25,317 nucleotides of DNA from Alphaproteobacteria bacterium (lineage in GTDB: Bacteria > Pseudomonadota > Alphaproteobacteria > UBA8366): assembly GCA_029861675.1 (NCBI GenBank), contig JAOTYV010000030.1, positions 1-25,317 of the forward strand. Reading direction: 5' to 3'. Under the pieces are notes generated by a model, which did not search any database, was not told the DNA's origin, and saw only the letters and a list, made by a program, of their open reading frames with translations. Position numbers and translations under genes: made by a program. Each line of letters starts with the position of its first letter. The stretch's first letter is position 1. This document shows positions 8,223 to 20,324 of the stretch, piece by piece.

Positions 8223-10733
8223 ATGACGCAAAAGAACGAGCAAGACAACAAACTGACGCTGAGCCGACCGGGTCGGCTCGAACTGAATAAGACCGTTGAA
8301 ACCGGTCAGGTGCGTCAAAGTTTCAGCCATGGCCGGACCAAGTCGGTCATGGTGGAAAAGCGTAAGAAGCGCACCTTCGAGCGTGACGCCGGCGGCAAGA
8401 TGCATGTCGTGCCCACAGCCAAGGCGCCCACATTGGACATGCCGGCCTCGATCGACGATGGCGGCAACCTGACCGAACAGGAACGCAAGGCACGGGTCGA
8501 AGCGCTTCAATCCGCATCGGCGGATGACGAGCGTCAGCGGATCAACCAGCTCGAATCCGAGCGCCAGCAACTCGCCGAGGCCGAGGCGGCGAGAAAGCGC
8601 GCGGAAGCCGAAGAACTACGGCGGGCCGACGAGGAATCGCGCCGCAAGGCGGATGACGGCACCCGCGCCAAGGCGGAGGAAGAGGCGACCCGACGGGCCC
8701 GCCCGGCGGCCGATGCGGCGCCTGCAGTCGAAGAGCAGGAGGAATCCACCGCCCGGCGTCCGAGCCGCAAGGCGAAGACCGAAGTCAAGCGTCCGGCGCG
8801 CAACCGCGATGCGCCACGCCGCCGTGATACCGGGAAGCTGACGATCAGCCAGGCGCTTACCGAGGCGGAAGACGGCGGCAGCGAGCGGGCTCGCAGCCTC
8901 GCCTCGATGCGCCGCGCGCGTGAGCGCGAACGCCAGCGCCAATTGGCGGAACAGCGCCGCAACGAACCGCACGCCATTGTCCGCGAAATTGTCATTCCGG
9001 ATAGCATCACTGTCGCCGATCTGGCCAACCGCATGGCGACGCGGGTCGCGGATGTTATCAAGGCATTGATGAAAAACGACATAATGGCGACCTCTAACCA
9101 ATCTATCGACGGTGATACGGCGGAGCTAATCGCCACCGAATTCGGTCATAGGAGCAAGCGCGTGTCGGAGGCTGATGTTGAAATCGGGATTGGCGGCGAG
9201 CCAATCGATGAGTCGACGCTGGAGCCGCGATCACCGGTCGTCACCATTATGGGACATGTGGATCACGGCAAGACGTCCTTGCTCGATGCGCTGCGCCAGA
9301 CTGATGTCGCCGCCGGCGAGGCGGGCGGCATTACCCAGCATATCGGCGCCTATCAGGTTGAGCTGCAGGATGGCCAGCACGTCACATTCCTGGATACGCC
9401 GGGACATGAGGCGTTTACCGCCATGCGATCGCGCGGCGCCAAGGTGACCGATGTCGTGGTGCTTGTCGTGGCCGCCGATGACGGCGTACAGCCGCAAACC
9501 TCGGAAGCGATCAATCACGCGAAAGCCGCCGGCGTTCCGATCATCATCGCGATCAACAAGATGGACCGCGAAGGCGCAGACCCAACACGCGTGCGCAACG
9601 AGCTGTTGAATCACGAACTCGTCGTGGAAGGTCTCGGCGGCGATGTGCTGGATGTCGAAGTTTCGGCGATCGCCAAGACCAATCTCGACAAGCTCATGGA
9701 AGCGATCCTGTTGCAGGCGGAAATCCTGGAACTCAAGGCGAGTCCCACCCAGCCGGCGCAGGGCGCGGTGGTCGAAGCGAAGATGGAGCAGGGCCGGGGT
9801 TCGGTCGCGACCGTCCTGGTGCAGCAGGGAACGCTGCGCCGCGGCGATATCTTTGTCGCAGGATCGGAATGGGGGCGCGTTCGCGCCCTGGTCGACGATC
9901 ATGGCAAGACGATTCAGGAAGCCGGACCGTCCCAGCCGGTCGAGGTGCTCGGCCTGCAGGGCACGCCGTCCGCGGGCGACGATTTCAATGTCGTCGAAGA
10001 CGAAGCGCGCGCGCGTGAAATCTCCGAATACCGGCGCCGGTTGAATCAACGGGTGTCCCTGGCGGCCGAGGGCCGCGGTACGCTGGAACAGATGTTCGAC
10101 CAGATCAAGGCGGGCGAGGCGGCGCAACTCGGAATCGTTGTGAAGGCCGACGTGCAGGGATCGGTCGAGGCGATTGTCGGCTCCCTGGCGAAGCTCGGCA
10201 ACGAAGAGGCGAATGCCCGAATTCTGCACGACGCCGTGGGCGGCATCACCGAATCCGACGTCGTGCTGGCCAAGGCGTCCAACGGCATCATCATCGGCTT
10301 CAACGTGCGGGCCAACCCGCAGGCGCGTGAAATGGCCCGCCGCGACAATGTGGATATCCGTTACTACTCGATCATTTATGACGTGATCGACGATATGAAG
10401 AATCTGCTGAGTGGTCTTCTGGCGCCGGAAATGCGCGAATCCCAGATTGGCTACGCGGAAATCAGACAGGTCTTCAGCATGAGCAAGGCCGGCAAGGTCG
10501 CCGGCTGTATGGTGACCGAGGGCGAGGTCAAGCGGGGAGCGAAGGTAAGGCTCCTGCGCGACGATGTGGTCATTCACGAAGGCTCGCTGAAAACCCTGAA
10601 GCGGTTCAAGGACGATGTCCGCGACGTTCAATCGGGCTATGAGTGCGGAATGGCGTTCGAGAATTACGACGACATCAAGGAAGGCGATGTCATCGAATGC
10701 TTCGAAGTGGAAGAGATAGCGCGCAGCCTGTGA
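8223..10733 (+). CDS. infB: Translation initiation factor IF-2
   Basis: An 836-residue GTPase that places initiator fMet-tRNA on the 30S subunit. The long N-terminal part (about 1-250) is highly charged and rich in Ala, Glu, Arg and Gln, with an extended coiled-coil-like stretch near 85-165. An IF2_N domain follows (about 252-305). The G domain shows G1 'GHVDHGKT' (344-351), G3 'DTPGHEAF' (391-398) and G4 'NKMD' (445-448). Domains II to IV complete the protein. ATG 8223 is supported by GAGGG four bases upstream; the stop of the preceding gene is only seven bases away. An in-frame TTG at 8205 would add six residues but overlaps that gene and has no ribosome binding site. Confidence 0.97.
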   Translation: MTQKNEQDNKLTLSRPGRLELNKTVETGQVRQSFSHGRTKSVMVEKRKKRTFERDAGGKMHVVPTAKAPTLDMPASIDDGGNLTEQERKARVEALQSASADDERQRINQLESERQQLAEAEAARKRAEAEELRRADEESRRKADDGTRAKAEEEATRRARPAADAAPAVEEQEESTARRPSRKAKTEVKRPARNRDAPRRRDTGKLTISQALTEAEDGGSERARSLASMRRARERERQRQLAEQRRNEPHAIVREIVIPDSITVADLANRMATRVADVIKALMKNDIMATSNQSIDGDTAELIATEFGHRSKRVSEADVEIGIGGEPIDESTLEPRSPVVTIMGHVDHGKTSLLDALRQTDVAAGEAGGITQHIGAYQVELQDGQHVTFLDTPGHEAFTAMRSRGAKVTDVVVLVVAADDGVQPQTSEAINHAKAAGVPIIIAINKMDREGADPTRVRNELLNHELVVEGLGGDVLDVEVSAIAKTNLDKLMEAILLQAEILELKASPTQPAQGAVVEAKMEQGRGSVATVLVQQGTLRRGDIFVAGSEWGRVRALVDDHGKTIQEAGPSQPVEVLGLQGTPSAGDDFNVVEDEARAREISEYRRRLNQRVSLAAEGRGTLEQMFDQIKAGEAAQLGIVVKADVQGSVEAIVGSLAKLGNEEANARILHDAVGGITESDVVLAKASNGIIIGFNVRANPQAREMARRDNVDIRYYSIIYDVIDDMKNLLSGLLAPEMRESQIGYAEIRQVFSMSKAGKVAGCMVTEGEVKRGAKVRLLRDDVVIHEGSLKTLKRFKDDVRDVQSGYECGMAFENYDDIKEGDVIECFEVEEIARSL

Positions 10734-10797
10734 CCGGTATACATAAGGCGTGCCCCGGGTCCATGGGGTCGCGAAAACCGGATCGGAAGAACGCGGG

Positions 10798-11220
10798 ATG
10801 AAGCCTGCCGCAAAAGGCCGGGCGCCCACATTGCGTCAGCTGCGTGTGGGCGAGGAAATTCGCCATTGCCTCGCAGGCGTCCTGGCGCGGGACGATTTGC
10901 GCGATCCGGCTTTGCGCGGCCGCGTCATCACCGTATCGGAAGTCCGGGTCAGCCCGGACCTGCGCAACGCCACGGTCTTCGTCATGCCGCTGGGCGGGGA
11001 TGAGGTCGCCGAGGTCATGGATGCGCTGGGTCGCGCCGCGGCGTATCTGCGTGGCCAGGTCACCCGGCAAATCCAGCTCAAATTTTCGCCCCGCCTTTCC
11101 TTCCAATACGATTCGGTTTTTGATGAGGCCGCCCGGGTCGACGGATTGCTGCGGTCGCCCGCGGTCGCCCGTGACCTGACAACCGATTCCGACGATGGAG
11201 ACGGGAATGGCGAGACGTAA
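10798..11220 (+). CDS. rbfA: Ribosome-binding factor A
   Basis: A 140-residue KH-like 30S assembly factor that binds near the 5' end of 16S rRNA. The family pattern is visible in 'RVGEEIRHCLAGVLA' at the start, 'ITVSEVRVSPDLRNATVFV' in the middle and 'LKFSPRLSFQYDSVFDEAARVDGLL' towards the end. ATG 10798 is preferred because GGAAGA lies seven bases upstream. A GTG at 10750 would add 16 residues unlike the family. The gene overlaps truB by 14 bases. Confidence 0.95.
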   Translation: MKPAAKGRAPTLRQLRVGEEIRHCLAGVLARDDLRDPALRGRVITVSEVRVSPDLRNATVFVMPLGGDEVAEVMDALGRAAAYLRGQVTRQIQLKFSPRLSFQYDSVFDEAARVDGLLRSPAVARDLTTDSDDGDGNGET

Positions 11221-12136
11221 GCGGCGCGGGAACCCGGTAAATGGCTGGTTCGTAATCGACAAACCGTCCGGCATAACCTCGACCGGCGCGGTCAGTGTTG
11301 TGAAGCGGCTTGCCGAAGCGGCCAAGGCGGGACACGGTGGGACGCTCGATCCGCTGGCCACCGGAATCCTGCCGGTCGCGCTTGGCGAGGCGACCAAGAC
11401 CATGCGCTTCGTCGTCGACAGCACGAAAGTATACCGGTTCACCATCCGCTGGGGCGAGGCGACCGATACGGATGATGAGGAAGGCCAGGTCATCGAGACC
11501 GCTCCCGGGCGGCCCGACCGGGCCGCCGTTACGGATGTTCTGCCGCGGTTCACCGGGGAAATCGATCAGGTTCCGCCGGCGTATTCGGCGATCAAGGTCG
11601 ATGGCGAACGGGCTTATGACCGGGCGCGGGACGGCGAGGAGGTTCACCTCGCCGCGCGGAAGGTGCGGATTGACCGCATCGAGCTGGTGGACATGCCGGA
11701 TCCGGACCACGCGATCTTCGAGGTGGTGAGCGGACCGGGCGCCTATATGCGGTCGCTGGCGCGGGATATCGCGCGCGCGGTGGGTACTGTCGGACACATT
11801 GCCGCGCTTCGGCGGATACGGGTTGGCCCGTTTACCGAGGACAAGGCGATTTCACTGGACGTGCTGCGCTCTTTTGGGCAGAGTGCGGCCGTTTTGGAGC
11901 ACTTGCTGCCGGTCGAGACCGCGCTGGACGACATCCCGGCCCTGGCCTTGACTGACATGGAGGCAAGCCGTCTGCGAAATGGACAGGCGGTTTCCCTGCT
12001 TCGGAAAATGGATCTCGACCGGATTTCCGGGCTCAACGATGGTGACACGGTGCTTGCGACAGGCAAGGGAAAGCCGGTCGCGTTGACACGGTATTCGGCC
12101 GGTGAGGTCCATCCCCTCCGGGTGCTGAACCTTTAA
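11207..12136 (+). CDS. truB: tRNA pseudouridine-55 synthase
   Basis: A 309-residue enzyme that converts U55 of tRNAs to pseudouridine. The catalytic motif 'GHGGTLDPLATGILPVALGEATK' carries the nucleophilic Asp48, the same number as in E. coli. 'GEIDQVPPAYSAIKVDGERAY' and 'SGPGAYMRSLARDIA' are further TruB signatures, and a C-terminal PUA-like domain covers about 245-309. ATG 11207 is chosen because GGAG lies six bases upstream; ATG 11195 would add four residues. The start lies inside the end of rbfA, indicating coupling. Confidence 0.96.
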   Translation: MARRKRRGNPVNGWFVIDKPSGITSTGAVSVVKRLAEAAKAGHGGTLDPLATGILPVALGEATKTMRFVVDSTKVYRFTIRWGEATDTDDEEGQVIETAPGRPDRAAVTDVLPRFTGEIDQVPPAYSAIKVDGERAYDRARDGEEVHLAARKVRIDRIELVDMPDPDHAIFEVVSGPGAYMRSLARDIARAVGTVGHIAALRRIRVGPFTEDKAISLDVLRSFGQSAAVLEHLLPVETALDDIPALALTDMEASRLRNGQAVSLLRKMDLDRISGLNDGDTVLATGKGKPVALTRYSAGEVHPLRVLNL

Positions 12137-12153
12137 TGAACAAGGAGTAATCG

Positions 12154-12423
12154 ATGTCGATTACAGGTGAACGGAAACAAGAACTTATCAAAGAGTTCGC
12201 CATTGGTGCGAACGATACCGGCTCGGCGCCGGTGCAGGTTGCCGTGTTGACGGAGCGTATCAAGAACCTGACCGAACACATGCAGACGCACAAAAAGGAT
12301 TTTCACTCCCGGCGCGGTCTGCTGGTCATGGTCGGACAACGCCGGCGGCTCCTGGACTACGTGAAGAAGAAGGACCAACCGCAATACGAATCGCTGATTA
12401 AAGCGCTCGGACTGCGTCGTTGA
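12154..12423 (+). CDS. rpsO: 30S ribosomal protein S15
   Basis: An 89-residue primary 16S rRNA-binding protein of the 30S platform. It is full length, with the typical '[15 protein letters not shown]', '[12 protein letters not shown]' and '[12 protein letters not shown]' blocks. A strong AGGAG (12143-12147) lies six bases before the ATG. The gene begins 17 bases after truB and precedes pnp, the conserved truB-rpsO-pnp order. Confidence 0.98.
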   Translation: MSITGERKQELIKEFAIGANDTGSAPVQVAVLTERIKNLTEHMQTHKKDFHSRRGLLVMVGQRRRLLDYVKKKDQPQYESLIKALGLRR

Positions 12424-12431
12424 AAATCGTT

Positions 12432-12480
12432 CGCCCAATCCCGGTACCGGTCCGTAAGACGTGGACCGCCGCGGTGGGCG
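12432..12480 (+). other. Two-tier stem-loop 3' of rpsO
   Basis: CGCCCA (12432-12437) pairs with TGGGCG (12475-12480). Inside it, CGGTCC (12448-12453) pairs with GGACCG (12463-12468) around a nine-base loop. No T-tract follows, so it is not an intrinsic terminator. It begins nine bases after the rpsO stop and could be a 3' stabiliser or RNase-processing structure. Confidence 0.45.
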
Positions 12481-12527
12481 CATCGATTGAACGGCCGGTA
12501 TCTTGGGAAGGGTCCCGAGGCCGGCAT

Positions 12528-12561
12528 CACCGGCGTGCGGCAATGGTGCCGGCACGCGGTG
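12528..12561 (+). other. pnp: Long stem-loop in the pnp leader
   Basis: CACCG, CGTGC and GGCA (12528-12542, with one bulged G at 12533) pair with TGCC, GCACG and CGGTG (12547-12561, with one bulged G at 12551) around an ATGG loop, giving 14 base pairs. A further eight-pair stem (12569-12576 with 12590-12597, one G-U pair) follows. In E. coli a double-stranded pnp leader is cut by RNase III and lets PNPase repress itself. This structure is in the equivalent place, but the same mechanism is only inferred. Confidence 0.55.
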
Positions 12562-12625
12562 TCGTACCCGGATCGGATGACGTGTTGTACCGGTCCGAGG
12601 TTAGAGGAATGTGAAGGAAAGATAG

Positions 12626-14812
12626 ATGTTCAATATAACGAGGAAAGAAATTTCCTGGGGCGGACGGCCCCTCATCCTGGAAACGGGAAAAATTGCGCGC
12701 CAGGCAGACGGCGCGGTTCTGGCGACATACGGCGGCACACAGGTTTTGTGCACGGCGGTTGCCCAAAAAACACCGAAGGCAGGAATCGATTTCTTCCCGC
12801 TGACGGTTAATTATCAGGAAAAGACATTCGCTGCCGGAAAAATTCCAGGCGGCTTTTTCAAGCGCGAAGGACGGCCGAGCGAAAAGGAAACGCTGACGTC
12901 CCGGCTGATCGACCGGCCGATCCGGCCCTTGTTTCCCAAGGGGTTCCGCAATGAAACGCAGGTCATCTGCACGGTTCTGACCCATGATTTCGAGAACGAT
13001 CCCGATGTGGTCGCGCTGGTCGGTGCGTCCGCCGCGCTGACGATTTCCGGCATCCCGTTCCTGGGCCCGATCGGCGCGTCGCGCATCGGGTATATCGATG
13101 GTGAATTCGTGCTGAATCCGTCGATGGACGATATGGAGTCGACCACACTCGACCTCATTCTCGCCGGAACGCGCGAGGGCGTGCTGATGGTCGAATCCCA
13201 GGCGGATGAACTGGACGAAGACACCATGCTGGGCGCGGTCACCTTCGGACATCGCGAGTTCCAGCCGGTCATCGATATGATCATCGACCTGGCCGAAGCG
13301 TGCGCCAAGGAACCTTGGGCCCTGCCGACGGAGCCGGAAGGCGAGGACGACCTGAAGAAGCAGGTTACGGCGCTTGCCGAAAAATCCCTCCGTGACGCGT
13401 ATTCCAAAACCGTCAAGCAGGAGCGGGTGGAGGCGCTCTCCGAGGCCAAGACCGCGGCGCTGACCACGCTCAAGGAAGAAGAAGCCGACGTCGAACTGGC
13501 GGCCGGCCTCCTCAAGGGGCTGGAGAAGGACATCGTCCGGGGCAACATCCTCAAGACCGGTCAGCGCATCGACGGCCGCGATACCAAGACCGTACGGCCG
13601 ATCGAATGCGAGGTCGGCGTGCTCAACCGCAGCCATGGCTCGGCGCTGTTTACCCGCGGCGAAACCCAGGCCCTGGTCGTGACCACGCTCGGCACCGGGC
13701 AGGATGAGCAGATCATCGATGCGCTGGAAGGCGAATACCGGGAAAACTTCATGCTGCACTACAACTTCCCGCCCTATTCCGTCGGTGAGGCATCGTTCCT
13801 GCGGTCGCCGGGACGCCGTGAAATCGGTCATGGCAAGCTCGGCTGGCGCGCGGTGCGGCCCCTGATCCCCACGAAGGAGGATTTTCCGTATACCATCCGG
13901 ATCGTCTCGGAGATCACCGAATCGAACGGCTCGTCGTCGATGGCGACGGTGTGCGGCGCTTCCATGTCGATGATGGATGCGGGCGTGCCGCTCAAGCGGC
14001 CTTGCGCCGGTATCGCCATGGGCCTGATCAAGGAAGGCGATGACTTCGCGGTGCTGTCCGACATCCTCGGCGACGAGGACCATCTCGGTGACATGGACTT
14101 CAAGGTCGCCGGCACCACGGACGGCGTCACCGCGTTGCAGATGGACATCAAGATCACGTCCATCACCGAAGAGATCATGCGTGTCGCCTTGCAACAGGCG
14201 CGCGATGGGCGGCTGCACATTCTCGAAGAGATGGAGCGGGCGATCACCGGTGCGCGCGAGGATGTCTCCGAGCACGCGCCGCGAATCACGACGTTGAAAA
14301 TACCGCGCGATAAGATCCGGGAAGTCATCGGCACGGGCGGTAAGGTGATTCGCCAGATCTGCGAAGACACGGGCGCCAAGATCGACATCGAAGACGATGG
14401 CACGATCAAGGTCGCCGCAATCGATACCATCGCCGGCGATCGCGCAATTGCGATGATCAACGACATTGTCGCCGAACCGGAAGTTGGCACCGTTTACACC
14501 GGCAAGGTCGTCAAGACCGTCGATTTCGGGGCCTTCGTGAACTTCCTCGGCAGCCGTGACGGGCTGGTCCATATCTCGGAGCTCAAGAACGAGCGCGTCC
14601 CCTCGGTCGAGGATGTCGTCAAGGTCGACGACATGGTCAAGGTGAAAGTGCTCGGCGTGGATGACCGGGGTAAGGTCAAGCTGTCCATGCGGGCGGTCGA
14701 CCAGGAGACCGGCGAGGAAATCGCGATCGAACCGCGGGGCGACCGCGGCGATCGGGACGGCGATGGAGACGGCGCGCGCCGTCCGCGGCGTCCGCGCCGC
14801 GCCGCCCAATAG
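12626..14812 (+). CDS. pnp: Polyribonucleotide nucleotidyltransferase (PNPase)
   Basis: A 728-residue phosphorolytic 3'-5' exoribonuclease. Two RNase PH-like domains (about 1-215 and 300-545) flank an all-helical linker. A KH domain follows near 553-610 ('[20 protein letters not shown]', with its GTGG loop), then an S1 domain near 618-690 ('[28 protein letters not shown]'). The last roughly 24 residues are an unusual Arg/Asp/Gly-rich tail. AAGGA seven bases before ATG 12626 supports the start. A 760-codon open frame runs antisense across the whole gene and is regarded as a codon-bias shadow. Confidence 0.98.
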   Translation: MFNITRKEISWGGRPLILETGKIARQADGAVLATYGGTQVLCTAVAQKTPKAGIDFFPLTVNYQEKTFAAGKIPGGFFKREGRPSEKETLTSRLIDRPIRPLFPKGFRNETQVICTVLTHDFENDPDVVALVGASAALTISGIPFLGPIGASRIGYIDGEFVLNPSMDDMESTTLDLILAGTREGVLMVESQADELDEDTMLGAVTFGHREFQPVIDMIIDLAEACAKEPWALPTEPEGEDDLKKQVTALAEKSLRDAYSKTVKQERVEALSEAKTAALTTLKEEEADVELAAGLLKGLEKDIVRGNILKTGQRIDGRDTKTVRPIECEVGVLNRSHGSALFTRGETQALVVTTLGTGQDEQIIDALEGEYRENFMLHYNFPPYSVGEASFLRSPGRREIGHGKLGWRAVRPLIPTKEDFPYTIRIVSEITESNGSSSMATVCGASMSMMDAGVPLKRPCAGIAMGLIKEGDDFAVLSDILGDEDHLGDMDFKVAGTTDGVTALQMDIKITSITEEIMRVALQQARDGRLHILEEMERAITGAREDVSEHAPRITTLKIPRDKIREVIGTGGKVIRQICEDTGAKIDIEDDGTIKVAAIDTIAGDRAIAMINDIVAEPEVGTVYTGKVVKTVDFGAFVNFLGSRDGLVHISELKNERVPSVEDVVKVDDMVKVKVLGVDDRGKVKLSMRAVDQETGEEIAIEPRGDRGDRDGDGDGARRPRRPRRAAQ

Positions 14813-14832
14813 GGATCGCGGTTCGGTCAGTC

Positions 14833-14867
14833 AAGAAAGGGCACCGGCGATCCCCGGTGCCCTTTTT
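14833..14867 (+). terminator. Intrinsic terminator of the rimP-pnp cluster, possibly bidirectional
   Basis: GGGCACCGG (14839-14847), loop CGATCC, CCGGTGCCC (14854-14862) and TTTTT (14863-14867). This is a perfect nine-pair stem 26 bases after the pnp stop. AAGAAA precedes the stem, so on the minus strand the same hairpin is followed by TTTCTT and could also stop transcripts from the converging fabI operon. Confidence 0.92.
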
Positions 14868-14929
14868 CATTGATCGTTCGGGGAAGCGCTCACGGGCGCG
14901 GACCGCCCGGCAACACCGGCGCCGCCTAC

Positions 14930-14965
14930 ACCATTTCTTGTTTAGATAAACTCAAGTGAAATGGT
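14930..14965. repeat. AT-rich imperfect inverted repeat between convergent operons
   Basis: ACCATTTC (14930-14937) is repeated inverted as GAAATGGT (14958-14965). Inside, TTG pairs with CAA and TTT with AAA around loop AGAT, with two bases bulged on the 3' side at two places, giving 14 pairs in all. It is distinctly AT-rich against its surroundings and has no adjoining T-tract on either strand. It lies about 60 bases beyond the fabI stop. Confidence 0.5.
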
Positions 14966-15028
14966 CTATCTCTTTGTACTTACGCAAATACGTCGTCGCG
15001 AACCGTTTCGGTTTACTCGGGATTTGCT

Positions 15029-15826
15029 TTAGTCCTTTTCGGACAAGTTCAGCATGCCGATGACGTTGTAGCCGCTGTCGACGTATAACACTTCGCCGGT
15101 GACGCCGGCCGACAGGTCGGACAGGAGGTATAGCCCCGCGCCGCCGATATCCTCGAGGCTGACATTCCGGCGCAGCGGAGAATTCTCCCCCTGCCATTTA
15201 TAGACCATGCGCGCGCTGCCGACGGCGGAGCCCGCCAATGTGCGCATCGGGCCGGCGGACAGGGCATTTACGCGGATACCCTGCTGACCGAGATCGACCG
15301 CCAGATAGCGAACGCTCGCTTCCAGCGCCGCCTTGGCCACGCCCATGACGTTGTAATTGGGCATGACCCGTTCGGAACCCGAATATGTCAGAGTGACGAG
15401 GCTGCCTCCTTCGGTCATCAACGGTGCGGCCCGCTGCGCCACCGCGGTGAAGGAATAACAGGAGATTTCCAGTGTTTGCAGAAAGTTGTCCCGAGTGGTG
15501 TCCAGGTAGCGGCCCTTGAGCTCATCCTTGTCGGAAAACGCCACGGCGTGAATGACGAAATCCAGCCTGCCCCAGCTTTTGTCGATCGCGTCAAACACGC
15601 GGTCCACGCTGTCTTGTTCGGTCACGTCACAGGGCAGGATCAAATCGGCACCGAGCGATTCGGCGAGCGGTATGGCGCGCCGGCCGAAGGCGTCGCCCTG
15701 ATAGGTGAAAGACAGCTCCGCGCCGTGGTTGTGCAGAAACTGCGCCATTCCCCAGGCAATCGAATGGTCGTTGGCGACCCCCATAACAAGACCACGGCGC
15801 CCTTCCATCAATGGTTTGAGGCTCAT
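15029..15826 (-). CDS. fabI: Enoyl-[acyl-carrier-protein] reductase (NADH)
   Basis: A 265-residue short-chain dehydrogenase-type enzyme performing the last reduction of fatty acid elongation and the target of triclosan-type inhibitors. The nucleotide-binding 'GVANDHSIAWG' (16-26) and the Tyr-x6-Lys pair Tyr158/Lys165 in 'PNYNVMGVAKAALE' identify FabI. ATG 15826 gives the usual N-terminus just before 'LMEGRRGLVMG', with AGGGCGGGG upstream. An in-frame ATG at 15898, six bases after the fabB stop, would add 24 residues unlike the family and lacks a ribosome binding site. It is the last gene of the fabA-fabB-fabI unit. Confidence 0.95.
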   Translation of the reverse strand: MSLKPLMEGRRGLVMGVANDHSIAWGMAQFLHNHGAELSFTYQGDAFGRRAIPLAESLGADLILPCDVTEQDSVDRVFDAIDKSWGRLDFVIHAVAFSDKDELKGRYLDTTRDNFLQTLEISCYSFTAVAQRAAPLMTEGGSLVTLTYSGSERVMPNYNVMGVAKAALEASVRYLAVDLGQQGIRVNALSAGPMRTLAGSAVGSARMVYKWQGENSPLRRNVSLEDIGGAGLYLLSDLSAGVTGEVLYVDSGYNVIGMLNLSEKD

Positions 15827-15904
15827 CCCCGCCCTATCCGTTCGGCAAAGCTGGCCATCGATGGGTGCATCCTGTCCTTCTTCATTTATGCGGCGCATCG
15901 CGGC

Positions 15905-17122
15905 TTATGGCTCGCAGCGCTGGAATACCAGGGTCGCATTGGTGCCGCCGAAACCGAAGCTGTTCGAAACCACGCAATCGAGCGACACGTTGTCTTGTCT
16001 TTCGCGAACGATCGGGAACCCTTCGGCGCCGGGATCCAGGTCGTCGATGTTGGCGCTTGCGGCGATGAAGTTATTTTCCATCATCAATAGCGAGTAGATC
16101 GTTTCATGCACGCCGGTCGCGCCGAGGGAATGGCCGGTCAAGGATTTGGTGGAGCTGATTGCCGGGATATGATCGCCGAACACCGCGCGAATCGACTCCA
16201 ATTCCTTGATGTCGCCGACCGGCGTCGACGTGCCGTGCACGTTGATATAGGCGACCGGCAGGTTGCGGCCGTCGAGCGCCTGTTTCATGCATCGCACCGC
16301 GCCGTCGCCGGATGGTTGCACCATATCGATGCCGTCCGAGGTCGCGCCGTAGCCGATAACTTCGGCATAGATCTTCGCGCCTCGGGCCTTGGCATGCTCC
16401 AATTCCTCAAGCACCACGACACCGCCGCCGCCGGCGATGACGAATCCGTCGCGGTTTGCATCATAGGGCCGGCTGGCCCGTTCCGGCGTTTCATTGTATC
16501 CGGAGGAGAGCGCCGGCATGGCATCGAACAGCACGGTCATGGTCCAATGCAGTTCCTCGCCGCCGCCGGCGAACATGACGTCCTGTTTGCCCCATTGAAT
16601 GAGTTCGGCGGCGTTGCCGATGCAATGGGCGCTCGTCGAACAGGCGGAGCTGATCGAATAGTTTACGCCCTTGATGCCGAACGGCGTGGCAAGGGCCGCG
16701 GAATTGGTGCTCGACATGGTGCGGGGCACCATGTACGGGCCGATTCGCTTCGCGCCTTTTTCGCGCGCCGTGTCCCATGACCACAGCATGTTGCTGGTGG
16801 ACGGGCCGCCCGAACCCATGATCAAGCCGGTCCGCTCGTTCGAGACCTCCTGCGCGTTCAGCCCGGCATCGTCAATCGCCTGCTGCATGGCGATGTAGTT
16901 ATAGGCCGCGCCGTCGCCCATGAAGCGGCGAACTTTCCGGTCGATATGCGATTCGATGTCGATCTTGACCGCGCCGTGGACATGGCTGCGCAAGCCGCGT
17001 TCGGCATATTCCTCGCAATACTCAATACCCGACCGTCCCTCACGCAACGCGTCCAGAACGTCGGTTTTGTTGTTGCCGATGCTGGAAACAATGCCCAGCC
17101 CGGTGACTGCAACACGACGCAT
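15905..17122 (-). CDS. fabB: 3-oxoacyl-ACP synthase I
   Basis: A 405-residue beta-ketoacyl-ACP synthase I that condenses malonyl-ACP with acyl-ACP and is essential for extending the cis-unsaturated intermediate made by FabA. The thiolase-fold catalytic residues are Cys161 in '[12 protein letters not shown]', His296 in '[10 protein letters not shown]', and Lys326 and His331 in '[13 protein letters not shown]'. Length and neighbours point to FabB rather than FabF: it starts 27 bases after fabA, the usual proteobacterial fabA-fabB pair. Confidence 0.96.
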   Translation of the reverse strand: MRRVAVTGLGIVSSIGNNKTDVLDALREGRSGIEYCEEYAERGLRSHVHGAVKIDIESHIDRKVRRFMGDGAAYNYIAMQQAIDDAGLNAQEVSNERTGLIMGSGGPSTSNMLWSWDTAREKGAKRIGPYMVPRTMSSTNSAALATPFGIKGVNYSISSACSTSAHCIGNAAELIQWGKQDVMFAGGGEELHWTMTVLFDAMPALSSGYNETPERASRPYDANRDGFVIAGGGGVVVLEELEHAKARGAKIYAEVIGYGATSDGIDMVQPSGDGAVRCMKQALDGRNLPVAYINVHGTSTPVGDIKELESIRAVFGDHIPAISSTKSLTGHSLGATGVHETIYSLLMMENNFIAASANIDDLDPGAEGFPIVRERQDNVSLDCVVSNSFGFGGTNATLVFQRCEP

Positions 17123-17149
17123 GGTGACTCCGTAGACTGTTTGCCTTGC

Positions 17150-17671
17150 TTAGGCGCCTTCTTGGGACGTGAACAGACCGACTCTCATGTCCTTGACGTT
17201 ATATATGATCTCGTCGTCGGATTTCAGGATGCCATCGGCGATTCCGAGCACCAATTTTCGCATGATGACGCGCTTCACGTTGATTTGATAGGTGATTTTT
17301 TTTGCGGTTTCCAAGACCTGGCCGCTGAATTTCACCTCACCCACGCCGAGCGCCCGACCGCGGCCGATGCCGTTCAGCCAGCCGAGGAAGAACCCGACCA
17401 GCTGCCACATCGCATCCAATCCCAGCGCGCCGGGCATCACCGGATCGCCTTCGAAGTGGCACTTGAAGAACCAGAGATCGGGCTTGATGTCGAATTCCGC
17501 CACAATCTGCCCATGACCGTGTTCGCCGCCGGTCTCGGAAATGTGGGTAATCCGATCGAGCATGAGCATCGGGGGAAGAGGGAGCTGCGCATTGCCGGGA
17601 CCGAACAATAAGCCGTGGCCGCACTTGATGAGCTCTTCGTAGCTGTAGCTGCTTTTTCTATCAAACGCCAA
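17150..17671 (-). CDS. fabA: 3-hydroxydecanoyl-ACP dehydratase/isomerase
   Basis: A 173-residue hotdog-fold enzyme that dehydrates 3-hydroxydecanoyl-ACP and isomerises the trans-2 double bond to cis-3, the branch point for unsaturated fatty acids. Catalytic His72 and Asp86 lie in '[19 protein letters not shown]', matching His70/Asp84 of E. coli, and the length matches (172). The start codon appears to be TTG. No in-frame ATG lies near the conserved N-terminus, and GGGGAAAGGG stands a few bases upstream. A TTG start suggests reduced translation of the first gene of the unit. Confidence 0.95.
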   Translation of the reverse strand: MAFDRKSSYSYEELIKCGHGLLFGPGNAQLPLPPMLMLDRITHISETGGEHGHGQIVAEFDIKPDLWFFKCHFEGDPVMPGALGLDAMWQLVGFFLGWLNGIGRGRALGVGEVKFSGQVLETAKKITYQINVKRVIMRKLVLGIADGILKSDDEIIYNVKDMRVGLFTSQEGA

Positions 17672-17730
17672 AACGCGCCCTTTCCCCAGAGAATAACGCC
17701 AAATTCGCGCATACCAATATCGCAGGATGC

Positions 17731-17759
17731 ATCATAACACAATGTCTTCCCACGCAATG
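17731..17759 (-). promoter_or_regulatory. Candidate extended -10 promoter of fabA-fabB-fabI
   Basis: On the minus strand TGTTATGAT (17739 down to 17731) is an extended -10 element with five of six matches in the hexamer. A weak -35 (TTGCGT at 15 bases, or CATTGC at 17) precedes it. Initiation near 17724 would give a leader of about 50 bases before the TTG start. Confidence 0.45.
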
Positions 17760-17864
17760 CGCCCCGCGGGACGGCGCGTAAACGCCCCAGATTGCTTCGC
17801 CCCATAACCGACCTATCCTACGAATTTCGTCCGGTATCGTCATTTCAGGCTGGATTTTCGGAGG

Positions 17865-20300
<2,436 letters not shown>

Positions 20301-20324
20301 TTACTCGGTCTGTTGGGGCATGGG

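Noticed and set aside
9231..10829. A 532-codon open frame antisense to infB
   Set aside because: Same codon-bias shadow effect over a highly conserved gene; the translation shows no recognisable domain.
12487..12810. A 107-codon frame in the pnp leader
   Set aside because: It starts at TTG without a ribosome binding site, covers the strong stem-loops and runs into pnp in another phase.
12527..14809. A 760-codon open frame antisense to pnp
   Set aside because: It mirrors the full length of a strongly conserved PNPase gene in GC-rich DNA, where stop codons are depleted on the complementary phase. Its His/Asp/Arg-rich composition matches no family I know, and no ribosome binding site was evident.
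17661..17843. A 60-codon minus-strand frame between gyrB and fabA
   Set aside because: It has no ribosome binding site, overlaps the fabA start and promoter, and shows no recognisable motif.
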